Assembly: GCA_017473225.1 (NCBI GenBank)
Contig: JAFUMG010000020.1
Span: 1 to 49,188 of the forward strand
From: Oscillospiraceae bacterium
Lineage (GTDB): Bacteria; Bacillota; Clostridia; Oscillospirales; Oscillospiraceae
Reading direction: 5' to 3'
DNA: 49,188 nucleotides
The notes under the pieces are model-generated. The model worked only from the letters and a program-made list of their open reading frames with translations, had not been told where the DNA came from and did not search any database. Of this stretch, positions 15,503 to 25,349 are shown in pieces; position 1 is the first letter of the stretch, and every line of letters begins with the position of its first letter. Both the position numbers and the translations under genes were made by a program.

Positions 15503-16503
15503 CGGTCCGCGCCCTCCTCTTCCGGCAGGACCGCCTTCACAGCGGCAATGCCGACCTCGATCATGGAATCATCCGGCTCGTTGGTGGTGAAATTCTGCAT
15601 CCACATGCCGGGAGCAGTCAGGATCCGGGTGAAGCCGTTGTCATGCCGGCCGGCCCAGCGGTTGATCTCATAGGTGATGGCCACGATCAGCGGCAGCAGG
15701 AGCAGCTTGAAGGCGATCATGATCAGCTTATAACCGATGGTGCCCCGTATGGCAGCCAACGCAGGCACCACGCTCAGCAGCAGGCTGGACGCGACACTGA
15801 ACACCAGAATGGAGATCACCATCACCACCAGCAGGAAGCTGGTGCCGCAGCGGGGATGCAGCCGGGTCTGGGCCCGGACATTTTCCACCGTCAGCGGCAG
15901 GCCCGCCTCATAGCAGCGGATGGTCTTGTGCTCCGCGCCGTGGTAGGCGAATACCCGCTTCATCTCCTTCATCCGGGAGACCAGGATCATGTAGGCCATA
16001 AAGATGACCATCCGCACCAGACCCTCCAGCAGCGTCAGCAGCAGATTGCTGGTGACGATACCGTCGAAGAGACTGCTGACGATCATGGGCAGCAGGAAGA
16101 ACAGGCCGATGGACATGGCCAGTCCCAGGAACACCGCGAAGCCCACCAGAAACTGCTGGAACTTCTCGTTGCCCAGCTTCTTTTCCAGCCAGAGGTCCAG
16201 CTTGGAAGGCTGTTCCTCCTCGGTATATTCCTCGGGAGCCAGATCCGCCGAGCGCATCAGCGCCTTGACGCCAACCACCTGGGAATCGAAGAAATTCACC
16301 GCGCCCCGGATCAGGGGCCAGGTGGCGAAGCTGCCTTTTTTGCGGATCTTTCTGGGGGTCACCTCCAGCGTCATGCCGTCCTTGCCCAGGACCACCACGG
16401 CGTCCTTCTCGGGGCCCCGCATCATGATGCCCTCGATCAGGGCCTGGCCGCCGATGGAGGTCTTGAATTTTTCATTGCAACATTGGGTTTCTTTTTTTGC
16501 CAT
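15496..16503 (-). CDS. DUF1385 membrane protein (YqhQ-like)
   Basis: The 335-residue protein opens with the family signature GGQALIEGIMMRGPEKDAVV (about 18-37), followed by a soluble part, about four membrane helices (roughly 115-140, 150-175, 215-240 and 250-275) with the conserved YHGAEHKTIRCYEAG and HPRCGTSFLL segments between them, and a soluble tail. The cellular role is not established. It overlaps prmC by seven bases and starts 13 bases after the histidine kinase gene ends, behind a GGAAGGAAT-type site. Confidence 0.88.
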   Translation of the reverse strand: MAKKETQCCNEKFKTSIGGQALIEGIMMRGPEKDAVVVLGKDGMTLEVTPRKIRKKGSFATWPLIRGAVNFFDSQVVGVKALMRSADLAPEEYTEEEQPSKLDLWLEKKLGNEKFQQFLVGFAVFLGLAMSIGLFFLLPMIVSSLFDGIVTSNLLLTLLEGLVRMVIFMAYMILVSRMKEMKRVFAYHGAEHKTIRCYEAGLPLTVENVRAQTRLHPRCGTSFLLVVMVISILVFSVASSLLLSVVPALAAIRGTIGYKLIMIAFKLLLLPLIVAITYEINRWAGRHDNGFTRILTAPGMWMQNFTTNEPDDSMIEVGIAAVKAVLPEEEGADRW

Positions 16504-16516
16504 TTGTATTCCTTCC

Positions 16517-17926
16517 TTATAAGGCCGCGGGCAGCGAAATGGTCACCAGCGTGCCGCCGCCCTCCGCGTTTTCCAGAGTCAGGCTGCCGCCGTGCATCTC
16601 CATGATCTCGTCGCTGACCGCCAGACCGATGCCGGTGCCCCGGGCCTTGGAGCTGCCCTTATAGAATTTTTTCTTCACCAGGGGGATCTCATCCTCCGGG
16701 ATGCCGGGGCCGTAGTCCCGGATCCGGAATACCACCTGGTCGCTCTCATAGGACATGGAGGCCTCGATCCTCCCGCCCTCGCCGCCGTGCTTGGCGGCGT
16801 TATCCAGAACATTCAGCCAGACCTGCCGCAGCCGCTTGGGGTCGCAGGGGATCTCCGGAATGTCGTCGTCATTGTCAAGGTACTCCAGATCGATGCCCTC
16901 CTGGGCCAGTCTGGAGCCATACATGAATACCGTGTCCTCAAACTCGGAGCGGATGTCGGCAGGCTCCACATTCAGCGTCATGCGGCCGTCCTGCATCCGG
17001 GTAAAGTCCAGCAGATCCACCACCATCTCAGTCAGCCGCTTGGCCTCCCGGGAGATGATCTTCATGCCCTGCCGGGTGTCGGCATCCATATTCTCGTCCA
17101 TCAGCAGCGTCTCGCTCCAGCCGTTGATGACCGTCAGGGGCGTCCGCAGCTCATGGGACAGCTGGGAGATGAATTCCGCCTGCATTTTCTCATTCTGGCT
17201 GATCTTCGCGGACATCTCATTGATGGTCTCCGCCAACTCGCCGATCTCATCGTCATAGTGGCGCTTGATCTGGATGCCGTAGCTGCCGCCGGAGATCATC
17301 TTGGCCTTTTCCGTGATCTCAGCCACAGGAACCATCACAGAGCGGACGAAATAGTTGCTGCTCAGGATCACGATGGCCAGCACCACCAGCAGAACGCCGA
17401 AGGAGGTCAGAGCGACCATGAAGATCTGTCCGTCCACCAGCTTGATGGAGGTCACATACCGCAGCACGCCGATGACCTCGCCATTGCTGTAGATCATGGG
17501 GCTGGACACCGCCATGATCCGCTCGCCGGTAACCGGGTCTCTGCCCACATAGCTGCGGACGCCCCGGGTGGACATGGCTTCCCCGATCTCGGAGGTGGTG
17601 GGCGACTGGCCGGCCCAGTCACCATAGGAGGAAGCCACCAGCTTCCCCTGCTTGTTGATGAACTGGAGCTCCAGATCGTTCCGGTCCTCAAAGGTTTTGG
17701 CGTAGGTCATGCAGGACTGGTAATATTCGTTATAATTCTGATTGATATAGTCGGCAAAGAACTCCGTGGTGGTCCTGGCCCGGTAGCGCATGTCCGACTC
17801 CATATTGGAATAATAATAGGCGGCAAAGGACGCCGTGACCACCAGAACGCAGACCATGCCCAGCGCGCAAATGACGCCGACGGTATTCATCAGCCAACGC
17901 CTGCGCAGACCGCCGACTTTTTTCAT
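16517..17926 (-). CDS. Membrane sensor histidine kinase
   Basis: The 469 residues contain a first membrane helix (about 15-38), an extracellular PAS/Cache-like sensor region (39-165), a second helix (168-190), a HAMP linker (about 192-245), the phospho-acceptor SQLSHELRTPL with His258, and a C-terminal ATPase domain with N box LNVLDNAAKHGG, G1 RDYGPGIP and G2 GTGIGLAVS. The sensed signal is unknown. It follows its response regulator by 22 bases. Confidence 0.92.
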   Translation of the reverse strand: MKKVGGLRRRWLMNTVGVICALGMVCVLVVTASFAAYYYSNMESDMRYRARTTTEFFADYINQNYNEYYQSCMTYAKTFEDRNDLELQFINKQGKLVASSYGDWAGQSPTTSEIGEAMSTRGVRSYVGRDPVTGERIMAVSSPMIYSNGEVIGVLRYVTSIKLVDGQIFMVALTSFGVLLVVLAIVILSSNYFVRSVMVPVAEITEKAKMISGGSYGIQIKRHYDDEIGELAETINEMSAKISQNEKMQAEFISQLSHELRTPLTVINGWSETLLMDENMDADTRQGMKIISREAKRLTEMVVDLLDFTRMQDGRMTLNVEPADIRSEFEDTVFMYGSRLAQEGIDLEYLDNDDDIPEIPCDPKRLRQVWLNVLDNAAKHGGEGGRIEASMSYESDQVVFRIRDYGPGIPEDEIPLVKKKFYKGSSKARGTGIGLAVSDEIMEMHGGSLTLENAEGGGTLVTISLPAAL

Positions 17927-17948
17927 GACAAAACCTCTCTTCGCCGTC

Positions 17949-18635
17949 TTACGCGCCCCACTTGTAGCCGAAGCCCCAGACAGTGGTGATGTAGGTGGGA
18001 TTGGCGGTATCGTCCTCGATCTTGATCCGCAGACGGCGGATGTTCACATCCACGATCTTCAGCTCGCCCTCATAATCCCTGCCCCAGACCGCGGACAGGA
18101 TGTCCTCACGGCTGAGGGCCCGGCCGGGATTCTGCATGAACAGTTTCATGATGGAGTACTCCACCTGGGTCAGGCGGATCCGGGTGCCGGCCTTTTCCAG
18201 CGTGTGGTTGCGGGTATTCATCACGAAGGGGCCCTGGGTCAGCAGCTCGGAGCTGGCGGTGCTGTCGCCGCCGATGCGGCGGTACAGCGCGTCGATCCGG
18301 GCTGTGAGCTCCGCGGGAGAGAAGGGCTTGGTCACATAGTCATCGGCGCCGGTCATCAGGCCGGTGACCTTGTCCATCTCCTGGGTCCGGGCGGTGAGCA
18401 TGATGATGCCCATCTGCTTGTTGGTGGCCCTGATCCGGCGGCAAACCTCGAAGCCGTCGATCTCCGGGACCATGATGTCCAGGATCGCCACGCCGATATC
18501 GGGATACTGGGCGATCATTTCCAGCGCCTCGGGGCCGGTGCCGGCCTCGATCACATCATAGCCCGCCCGCTTCAGATTGATCACAACGAAGGAACGGATG
18601 TTCACTTCATCTTCCATAATCAGTACTTTTTTCAT
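17949..18635 (-). CDS. OmpR/PhoB-type response regulator
   Basis: The 228 residues comprise a receiver domain (1-120) with the acidic pair D9/E10, phospho-acceptor Asp53, Thr81 and Lys103, and a C-terminal winged-helix DNA-binding domain (about 130-228) that ends in TYITTVWGFGYKW. It is partner to the downstream kinase. Nine bases upstream lies the end of a lipoprotein gene, so all three are likely one transcription unit. Confidence 0.93.
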   Translation of the reverse strand: MKKVLIMEDEVNIRSFVVINLKRAGYDVIEAGTGPEALEMIAQYPDIGVAILDIMVPEIDGFEVCRRIRATNKQMGIIMLTARTQEMDKVTGLMTGADDYVTKPFSPAELTARIDALYRRIGGDSTASSELLTQGPFVMNTRNHTLEKAGTRIRLTQVEYSIMKLFMQNPGRALSREDILSAVWGRDYEGELKIVDVNIRRLRIKIEDDTANPTYITTVWGFGYKWGA

Positions 18636-18644
18636 ATAAATACC

Positions 18645-19970
18645 TCATTCCGTTTCTCCCGTCTTCCAGTCCTGATGGATCAGATGGAAGCTTTCAGTCA
18701 GGCGCTCCTGGGTGATATCCCAGGAGACCGCGGCGGCTTCCAGCTTCGCGGCATAAACCACGCCATCTGCCTTATACAGCACGAAACGGTTATCTTCCAC
18801 CGCAGCCTCATCCCGGCCGGAGCCGGTCAGGGCAAATACGGTCATCAGCTTTTCATAATTCTGGAACGCTTCATCCCAGAGACAGAAGGAGAAGGTGCTT
18901 CCCTCCTGGGTCACCATGATCCGGGAGGCCCAATGGCCATCCAGACGCACATACCAGCCGCCGTCAAAATTGTGGAAGGTGTACATCTTGTCCACCTCTT
19001 CCCCATCGGGCGTCATGGCGTACCAGCGGATCAGATAATGGGTGGCGGCGCTCCGGTCCCTGGATGCCATCGTGATCAGGCTGGGAAGCTCCAGCACCCC
19101 GTCGTCATCGATGTCATCGGCATAGACGTAATAATTGCGCAGGGTCTGAACGCTGGTGCCGGACTCATTGGAGAAGGACACGTTGGTGAAGCGGCCATCC
19201 TTCAGAGCGAAAACATCGGTGATGATGGCGCTTTCCTCCACGGCGCTGGCCACATATACCGCCGGGGTGCCGCCCTCCAGGCAGCTGACCATGATCCGCT
19301 TGATATGGTCGGCGGTTTCCGACAGATTGGCTTCCGCGGAGCGGTTCATGGCGCCGTCCCGATAGCTGTAAAGGGAGGCCACCGCGTTATCCGACTCCGA
19401 TTCACCGGGGGCGATCACCATCAGCTCGATCCTGCCGTCCTCATCCAGATCCGCCGTGACGAATTTGGAATAGCTGACCGCCAGCAGCTGCTGCGCCCCG
19501 CCGCCGGAGAAGGTATAGGCCGTCAGAGCCCGGGGCACCTGGTCGCTGACCTGGCGGCCCACCACCATCTCAAGCCCCGGCTGGCCGTCGATATCCACAT
19601 ATTCGATCAGCTCAAAGGCGGAGCCGCGGCTCTCGATGATCTCACGCAGATAACAGTTTCCATCCTGCTGGTCAAAGACCAGGATCTGCAGGGGCTTGTC
19701 GGAAGAACCCTTGGCGAAGAGGAGGTATTCCTCCACCCCGTCGCCGTCCAGGTCCGCCATCTGGACCGTCTGCTGGTTCTCCCCGGACAGGGGCGCGCAG
19801 TAGTCCAGGCTGCCCATCGAAGCATCAATGGCTGCCTGCAGATCGTTATATTCCTGAGAACGCTTGGGCAGACTGTACATCTGGTCCACCGTCCGCAGGG
19901 CGCATCCGCCCAGCAGCAGCGCTGCCGCAAACACAAGCGTCAGAACATGCCGTCTTCCGGTCACGCGCAT
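18645..19970 (-). CDS. Lipoprotein with repeated DxDxDG calcium-type motifs
   Basis: The protein begins with a signal peptide and lipobox (LLLGGC, Cys23 from the ATG at 19970), so it is exported and lipid-anchored. Three segments carry an FG-GAP/VCBS-like acidic loop: DLDGDGVEEYLLF, DLDEDGRIELMV and DDIDDDGVLELP. This suggests a calcium-binding beta-propeller type fold of about 440 residues; the ligand is unknown. It is placed just ahead of the response regulator and kinase genes, so it could be an accessory sensor or a target gene of that system. Start: ATG 19970 is only two bases from AGGAG; the in-frame GTG at 19964 has better spacing. Confidence 0.72.
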   Translation of the reverse strand: MRVTGRRHVLTLVFAAALLLGGCALRTVDQMYSLPKRSQEYNDLQAAIDASMGSLDYCAPLSGENQQTVQMADLDGDGVEEYLLFAKGSSDKPLQILVFDQQDGNCYLREIIESRGSAFELIEYVDIDGQPGLEMVVGRQVSDQVPRALTAYTFSGGGAQQLLAVSYSKFVTADLDEDGRIELMVIAPGESESDNAVASLYSYRDGAMNRSAEANLSETADHIKRIMVSCLEGGTPAVYVASAVEESAIITDVFALKDGRFTNVSFSNESGTSVQTLRNYYVYADDIDDDGVLELPSLITMASRDRSAATHYLIRWYAMTPDGEEVDKMYTFHNFDGGWYVRLDGHWASRIMVTQEGSTFSFCLWDEAFQNYEKLMTVFALTGSGRDEAAVEDNRFVLYKADGVVYAAKLEAAAVSWDITQERLTESFHLIHQDWKTGETE

Positions 19971-19988
19971 CGCTCCTTTCAAATGCTT

Positions 19989-20017
19989 ATTATAACACAA
20001 ATGTTTTGAAAATGAAA
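19989..20017 (-). promoter_or_regulatory. Promoter of the lipoprotein/two-component unit
   Basis: On the minus strand TTTCAT (20017-20012), 17 bases, TATAAT (19994-19989), in the gap after dnaE. It suggests that genes from the lipoprotein downward can be transcribed independently of murB-whiA-dnaE. Confidence 0.55.
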
Positions 20018-20018
20018 G

Positions 20019-23000
20019 TTATTTTACTACAACATTTCCGTCGCCCAGGACATTTTTCAGCTCGCCGAGCATCCTCGGGTCCAGCGCCGCCAGAGCGCCA
20101 CGCATTTTCCGGGTGTCTGCAAAGAACACCTTCACCTGGCTGTCGCCGGGGAACATATTCACGATGGCCCGGACCTTTCGATAGCGGGGATCGCCCTCCC
20201 CTTCAAGCTTCAGATACAGTGTGCCGGAAAGCGGCGCCTGCTCCCGCCGGGGGGCGGGTTCCGGCTCCGGGGAGCCGTCAGCATAGTCGGAGATGGGCCG
20301 GGCCCGGTTGATGACGATCTGGGGCTCCTTCTCGTCCCGGATCGACAGTCTGCCCGTAACGACCACCGCGCTGTTCTCTTTCAGATATCCGCCGTACTGG
20401 GTCAGCACATTGGAGAAGGCCAGCATTTCAATGGCGGCGGTGTCGTCCTCCACGGTGATGTAGGACATCATGGAGTTGTTCCGGGTGGTCTTCATCTTCA
20501 CGTTCTGGACGATGCCCGCCACGCTGACGATGGAGTCATCCTGGAATCTGCTGTCCTCCTCCATCAGCTCGCCGATGGGCACCACATGGGTATTTTTCAG
20601 ATAGGGACGGTAGTCGTCCATGGGGTGGCCGGAGAGATAGATGCCGGTGGTCTCCTTCTCCATCGCCATCAGGTCCGCCTTGTTCAGCTCCTTCAGCTTC
20701 GGAATAGGGATCGCCGCGGCGGCGTCATCCTCTTCCAGCATGGAGAACAGGCCCAGCTGGCCTTCCAGATTCTTCTTCCGGGTGGAAGAGACGCTGTCCA
20801 TCATGGAGTCGTAGACCGCCAGGAGTTCGCTGCGGTGATAACCGAAGCAGTCCATGGCGCCGCACTTGATAAAATTCTCTACAGCCCGCTTGTTCAGCTC
20901 GCCCTCGCCCATCCGCTGGAGGAAATCCTCCAGGGATCTGAATGGACCGCCCTCCTCCCGCTTGGCCACCATGGACCGGATCAGGCCCCGGCCCACATTC
21001 TTCACCGCACCAAGGCCGAAGCGGATGGCGTCGCCCTCCACGCAGAAATGGTCCACGGAGTGGTTGATGTCCGGCGGCAGCACCGGGATGCCCATATCCT
21101 TGCATTCGGCGATATAGCCGGAGATCTTCACGGCGGAATCCAGCACGGAGGTCATCAGCGCCGCCATATACTGCTTCGGATAGTGGCATTTCAGGTAAGC
21201 CGTCTGATAGGCCACCACCGCGTAGCACACGGCATGGGCCTTGTTGAAGGCGTAGTTGGCGAAAGCGACGATCTCGTCATAGATGGACTGACCCACGCTT
21301 TCGCTGACGCCCCGGGCAATGCAGCCGTCGATATGCTGGTCCGGGTCGCCGTAGACGAAGGTCTTCCGTTCCGATTCGATGACCTTCATCTTTTTCTTGG
21401 AAATGGCCCGGCGAATATTATCCGCCTGACCCATGGTATAGCCGCCCAACTGGCGGAAGATCTCAATGACCTGCTCCTGATAGACGATGCAGCCGTAGGT
21501 GACCTTCAGGATCGGCTCCAGCAGGGGCGTTTTGTAGGTCACCTTCCGGGCATCCAGCTTGTTGGCGATAAAGGTCGGGATGGAATCCATGGGGCCGGGT
21601 CGGTAGAGGGCCACGATTGCCGTGATGTCCTCGATGGAGCCGGCCTTCATATTGACGCAGACGCCGGTCATACCGGCGGATTCCAGCTGGAAGACGCCCT
21701 GGGTCCTGCCGGCGGTGAGCATCCGGAAGGTTTCGGGATCATCATCCGGGGCCTTGTCGATGGAAAATTCCGGTTCCAGCGTCCGGATCTGCTCCTCCGC
21801 GTCCCGGATGACCGTCAGGTTCCGCAGGCCCAGGAAGTCCATCTTCAGCAGACCCAGCTCCTCGATGGTGGTCATGGTGTACTGGGTAACGATGGTATCG
21901 TCGTTGCGGCTCAGAGGTACATAGGTGTACACCGGGTCGGCGGTGATGACCACGCCGGCGGCATGGGTAGAGGTATTACGGGGCATACCCTCCAGGGACA
22001 TCGCCGTGTCGATGAGCTTCTTCACCCGCTCGTCGCCGTCGTACATCTCCTTCAGCTTCGGGCTGACCTCCAGGGCCTCTTTCAGAGTGATATGCAGGGT
22101 CGTAGGCACCAGCTTGGCCACCACGTCCGTTTCCGCGTAGGTAAAATTCAGTGCCCGGCCCACATCCCGGATGGCGCCCCGGGCGGCCATGGTGCCGAAG
22201 GTGGCAATCTGAGCCACATGGTCGGCGCCATACTTGCGCATGACGTAGTCGATGACCTCGCCCCGGCGCTCCTGGCAGAAGTCCGTATCGAAATCGGGCA
22301 TACTGACCCGCTCGGGGTTCAGAAACCGCTCGAAGATCAGGGCATACTTCATGGGGTCCACTTCCGTGATGTGCATACAGTAGGCCACGATGGAAGCAGC
22401 GCCGGAGCCACGGCCGGGCCCCACAGGAATGCCGGACTCCTTGGCATAGCGGATGAAATCCCAGACGATCAGGTAGTAATTGACGTAGCCCATGCGGCTG
22501 ATGACGCCGATCTCATATTCCAGCCGGTCAACATACTCCTGCGGGGGATTTTCATAGCGCTCTTTGAAGCCGTCCATACAGAGCTTGCGGAAGTATTCCT
22601 CATTGGTATACCCCTCGGGCACCGGGAAGGAGGGCAGATGGTATTCGTGAAAGGTGAATTCCAGATTGCACATCTCGGCGATCTTCACCGTATTTTCGAA
22701 GGCTTCCGGGCAATTGGGGAACAGCTGCCGCAGCTCCTCCTCGCTCTTGAGGTAGAATTCCTCCGTCTGGAATTTCATGCGGTTGGGATCGTCCACAGTC
22801 TTGCCGGTCTGGATACACAGCAGCACGTCCTGCATCTCGGCATCCTCTTTGCGCAGATAGTGGGCGTCGTTGGTAACGACCAGCGGCAGGCCTGTTTCCC
22901 GGGCCAAACGCAGTACGCCCTGGTTCACAGGCGTCTGCTCCTCAATGCCGTGGTCCTGGAGCTCCAGATAGAAATGCTCCGGGCCGAAAATCTCGGCCAG

Positions 23001-23480
23001 CCGCAAAGCATATTTTTTCGCGGCGTCGTAGTCCTCCCCCATCAGATACTGGGGGATCGCGCCGGCCAGACAGGCCGATGTGGCGATCAGGCCCTCGTGA
23101 TGCCGCTCCAGCAGCTGAAGATCCACCCGGGGCTTGCCATAGAAGCCCTCGGTAAAGGCCTGGGAGACCATATAGCACAGGTTCTCGTAGCCCTTCCGGT
23201 TCTCGCACAGGAGCACCAGATGATAGGGGTCATTGTCAATGCCATGGACCTTGTCCGTCATGCCCCGGCGGGCCACATAGACCTCGCAGCCGATGATGGG
23301 CTTGATACCGGCAGCCTTCGCCGCCTTATAAAAATCAATACAGCCGTACATGACGCCGTGGTCGGTGATGGCGACGGCGGTCTGGCCCAGTTCCTTCACC
23401 CGTTCCATCATCCTGTCGATGCGGCAGGCGCCGTCCAGAAGGGAGTATTCCGTATGGACATGCAGATGTACAAAGCTCAT
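20019..23480 (-). CDS. dnaE: DNA polymerase III subunit alpha
   Basis: This is the DnaE-type replicative polymerase, 1153 residues long. The N-terminal PHP domain starts HLHVHTEYSLLDGACR (5-20) and carries TDHG at 39-42. The polymerase core shows PGRGSG (355-360) and the aspartate-rich MPDFDTDF (394-401). Helix-hairpin-helix and OB-fold parts follow towards the C-terminus (IVSVAGIVQNVKMKTTRN). Firmicutes commonly carry both DnaE and PolC; PolC is not in this window. The start codon overlaps the whiA stop (ATGA) and has AAAGGAGG inside whiA, so the two are coupled. Confidence 0.97.
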   Translation of the reverse strand: MSFVHLHVHTEYSLLDGACRIDRMMERVKELGQTAVAITDHGVMYGCIDFYKAAKAAGIKPIIGCEVYVARRGMTDKVHGIDNDPYHLVLLCENRKGYENLCYMVSQAFTEGFYGKPRVDLQLLERHHEGLIATSACLAGAIPQYLMGEDYDAAKKYALRLAEIFGPEHFYLELQDHGIEEQTPVNQGVLRLARETGLPLVVTNDAHYLRKEDAEMQDVLLCIQTGKTVDDPNRMKFQTEEFYLKSEEELRQLFPNCPEAFENTVKIAEMCNLEFTFHEYHLPSFPVPEGYTNEEYFRKLCMDGFKERYENPPQEYVDRLEYEIGVISRMGYVNYYLIVWDFIRYAKESGIPVGPGRGSGAASIVAYCMHITEVDPMKYALIFERFLNPERVSMPDFDTDFCQERRGEVIDYVMRKYGADHVAQIATFGTMAARGAIRDVGRALNFTYAETDVVAKLVPTTLHITLKEALEVSPKLKEMYDGDERVKKLIDTAMSLEGMPRNTSTHAAGVVITADPVYTYVPLSRNDDTIVTQYTMTTIEELGLLKMDFLGLRNLTVIRDAEEQIRTLEPEFSIDKAPDDDPETFRMLTAGRTQGVFQLESAGMTGVCVNMKAGSIEDITAIVALYRPGPMDSIPTFIANKLDARKVTYKTPLLEPILKVTYGCIVYQEQVIEIFRQLGGYTMGQADNIRRAISKKKMKVIESERKTFVYGDPDQHIDGCIARGVSESVGQSIYDEIVAFANYAFNKAHAVCYAVVAYQTAYLKCHYPKQYMAALMTSVLDSAVKISGYIAECKDMGIPVLPPDINHSVDHFCVEGDAIRFGLGAVKNVGRGLIRSMVAKREEGGPFRSLEDFLQRMGEGELNKRAVENFIKCGAMDCFGYHRSELLAVYDSMMDSVSSTRKKNLEGQLGLFSMLEEDDAAAAIPIPKLKELNKADLMAMEKETTGIYLSGHPMDDYRPYLKNTHVVPIGELMEEDSRFQDDSIVSVAGIVQNVKMKTTRNNSMMSYITVEDDTAAIEMLAFSNVLTQYGGYLKENSAVVVTGRLSIRDEKEPQIVINRARPISDYADGSPEPEPAPRREQAPLSGTLYLKLEGEGDPRYRKVRAIVNMFPGDSQVKVFFADTRKMRGALAALDPRMLGELKNVLGDGNVVVK

Positions 23481-24391
23481 GAACGGACCTCCTTTGCCGC
23501 TTCCACCAGCTTTTTCAGCCGGTGGTTCATGGCGGGCTTGGTAATGGGGGGATCCATCATCTCCGCCAGCTCCGAAAGGGAGGACGCGGGATGGGCCTCC
23601 CGGGCCTTTGCCGCCTGAAGGATCTTGGCGGGCATCTTATCCAGCAGTCCCGCTTCCTTCAGGACCCGGATCGCCGCCAGCTGCTCCTGGGCCGCCTCCA
23701 CCACTTTGGAGATGTTGGCGTCGTCGCAGTTGCAGCGGCGGTTGACTTTGTTGTTCAGTTCCTTTTCGAGCCTTGCCTCCATAATGCCCATGGCGGCCAC
23801 CGGCGCGCCCAAATAGGTTAAGTAATCGGAGATCAGCTCGCTCTGCTTGATGTACAGCACCTGTCCCCCGCCCCGGCTGGCGGTCTTGGGGGAGATGTTC
23901 ATGGAATCGTGCATCAGCAGATAGGTCTCCCGGGCCACCGCGCTGTGGGTGGTGCTGATCTCCATATGGTAGCCCTTTTCAGGATCCGTCACGCTGCCAC
24001 CGGCGAGAAACGCCCCCCGCAGGAATGCCGCCTTGCAGCATTCCTCCTCCACCAGGGGATAATTGACATGGAGCGCCAGCGTATCCTCCCGGCTGAAGCC
24101 GCAGGACTCCATGATGGCGGCGATCTTTTCCTCATCCACGATCTGGAACACCAGCTTTCCCGGCGCTTCCAGGCTGGGGAAAAGGTCAAAGGTCAGATTG
24201 AAGGCCTTTTTGAAGAGCTTCGGCAGAAGCTGGGCAAATTCCCGGCTCTCGGTGATGATCTTGATGGAATCGGCGGTAAAGCTGTTGCAGTACAGCAGGA
24301 TGCCGAAGCACTCCGCCAGGGCGCAGCACTGCCGCTGTGGAAAAATACGGCAAACCTCCGCCTTGGCGCTGCCGGAAAATGAAATGGCCAT
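23477..24391 (-). CDS. whiA: Sporulation/cell-division regulator WhiA
   Basis: WhiA is a DNA-binding protein with an N-terminal LAGLIDADG-like homing-endonuclease fold and a C-terminal helix-turn-helix; in Gram-positive bacteria it affects cell division and chromosome segregation. The 304 residues show FLRGAFLAGGSVTDPEKGYH (about 123-142), CNCDDANISKVVEAAQEQL and the C-terminal SLSELAEMMDPPITKPAMNH helix-turn-helix. An AGAAGGAGG site fixes the ATG. In most relatives rapZ and yvcK lie between murB and whiA; here they are absent. Confidence 0.94.
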   Translation of the reverse strand: MAISFSGSAKAEVCRIFPQRQCCALAECFGILLYCNSFTADSIKIITESREFAQLLPKLFKKAFNLTFDLFPSLEAPGKLVFQIVDEEKIAAIMESCGFSREDTLALHVNYPLVEEECCKAAFLRGAFLAGGSVTDPEKGYHMEISTTHSAVARETYLLMHDSMNISPKTASRGGGQVLYIKQSELISDYLTYLGAPVAAMGIMEARLEKELNNKVNRRCNCDDANISKVVEAAQEQLAAIRVLKEAGLLDKMPAKILQAAKAREAHPASSLSELAEMMDPPITKPAMNHRLKKLVEAAKEVRS

Positions 24392-24409
24392 AACCGGCCT
24401 CCTTCTAAC

Positions 24410-25321
24410 TTACCAAATTCTGACTTCCGGCTCGATGCGAATGCCGGAGTTTTCGTAAACTCTGTCGGAAACCTGCCGCAGCAGATTTCTGACATCCGCG
24501 GCAGTGGCGCCGCCCAGGTTGACGGCAAAGCCCGCGTGCTTTTCGGAAATGCCCGCGCCGCCGACCCGGAAGCCCTTGAGCCCCGCCTGATCGATCAGCG
24601 CCGCGGCATAGCCGCCCACGGGACGCTTGAAGGCGGACCCGGCGGAGGGCAGATTCAGGGGCTGGGAAGCGGAGCGCTTCTCCTGCAGCTCCTTCATGCG
24701 GGCCTTGATCTCCTCCGCGCTCTTCGGCTCCAGCCGGAACACCGCGCTGATTACGATCCCCGGCTCCTCCTCCAGAATGCTGTGGCGGTAGGAAAATTTC
24801 ATTTTCTCCTTGCCGCAGGTGCGCAGATTCCCCGCCATGTCCATGATCTCCACAGATTCGCAGACTTGGCAGATCTCACCGCCGTAGGCACCGGCATTCA
24901 TATACACGCCGCCGCCCACCGTGCCGGGAATGCCATGGGCAAATTCCAGCCCGGAAAGGCCCAGATTCGCGGCGAACATGGCGGCCCGGGTCATGGTCAC
25001 GCCGGCCATGATCCGCACATGATTTTCATCCGTCCGCTCCATGCCGTCCATGCAGTCCTTCAGACAGACAACCAGGCCCCGGATACCGTCATCTGGGGCC
25101 AGAATATTGGTTCCTGCTCCTAAGATAGCAGGCTTTGTGTCCAACAAAGCGGACACTTTCAAAATTTTCGCCAGTTCTTCCCGGTCTTTCGGAAATGCCA
25201 TCACCTCGGCCGGGCCGCCGATGCGGAAGGAAGTGTGGCGGCTCATGGGCTCCTCCATACGAAGCTCCATTCCGGGCAAAAGATCCCTCAAATTCTTCTG
25301 TAAATCAGTCATTTCAGACAT
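24410..25321 (-). CDS. murB: UDP-N-acetylenolpyruvoylglucosamine reductase
   Basis: MurB reduces UDP-GlcNAc-enolpyruvate to UDP-MurNAc with NADPH and FAD in peptidoglycan synthesis. From the ATG at 25321 (GGAGGAG site) it has 303 residues. Visible are the FAD-domain HTSFRIGGPAEVMAFP, the GIPGTVGGGVYMNAGAYGGE stretch, and the type II active-site segment SAGSAFKRP with its serine, followed by GAGISEKHAGF. The type I-specific insertion is missing. It is the first gene of the block, behind a good promoter. Confidence 0.95.
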   Translation of the reverse strand: MSEMTDLQKNLRDLLPGMELRMEEPMSRHTSFRIGGPAEVMAFPKDREELAKILKVSALLDTKPAILGAGTNILAPDDGIRGLVVCLKDCMDGMERTDENHVRIMAGVTMTRAAMFAANLGLSGLEFAHGIPGTVGGGVYMNAGAYGGEICQVCESVEIMDMAGNLRTCGKEKMKFSYRHSILEEEPGIVISAVFRLEPKSAEEIKARMKELQEKRSASQPLNLPSAGSAFKRPVGGYAAALIDQAGLKGFRVGGAGISEKHAGFAVNLGGATAADVRNLLRQVSDRVYENSGIRIEPEVRIW

Positions 25322-25349
25322 AAACTCCTCCGGGCGTATGATTGATAAC

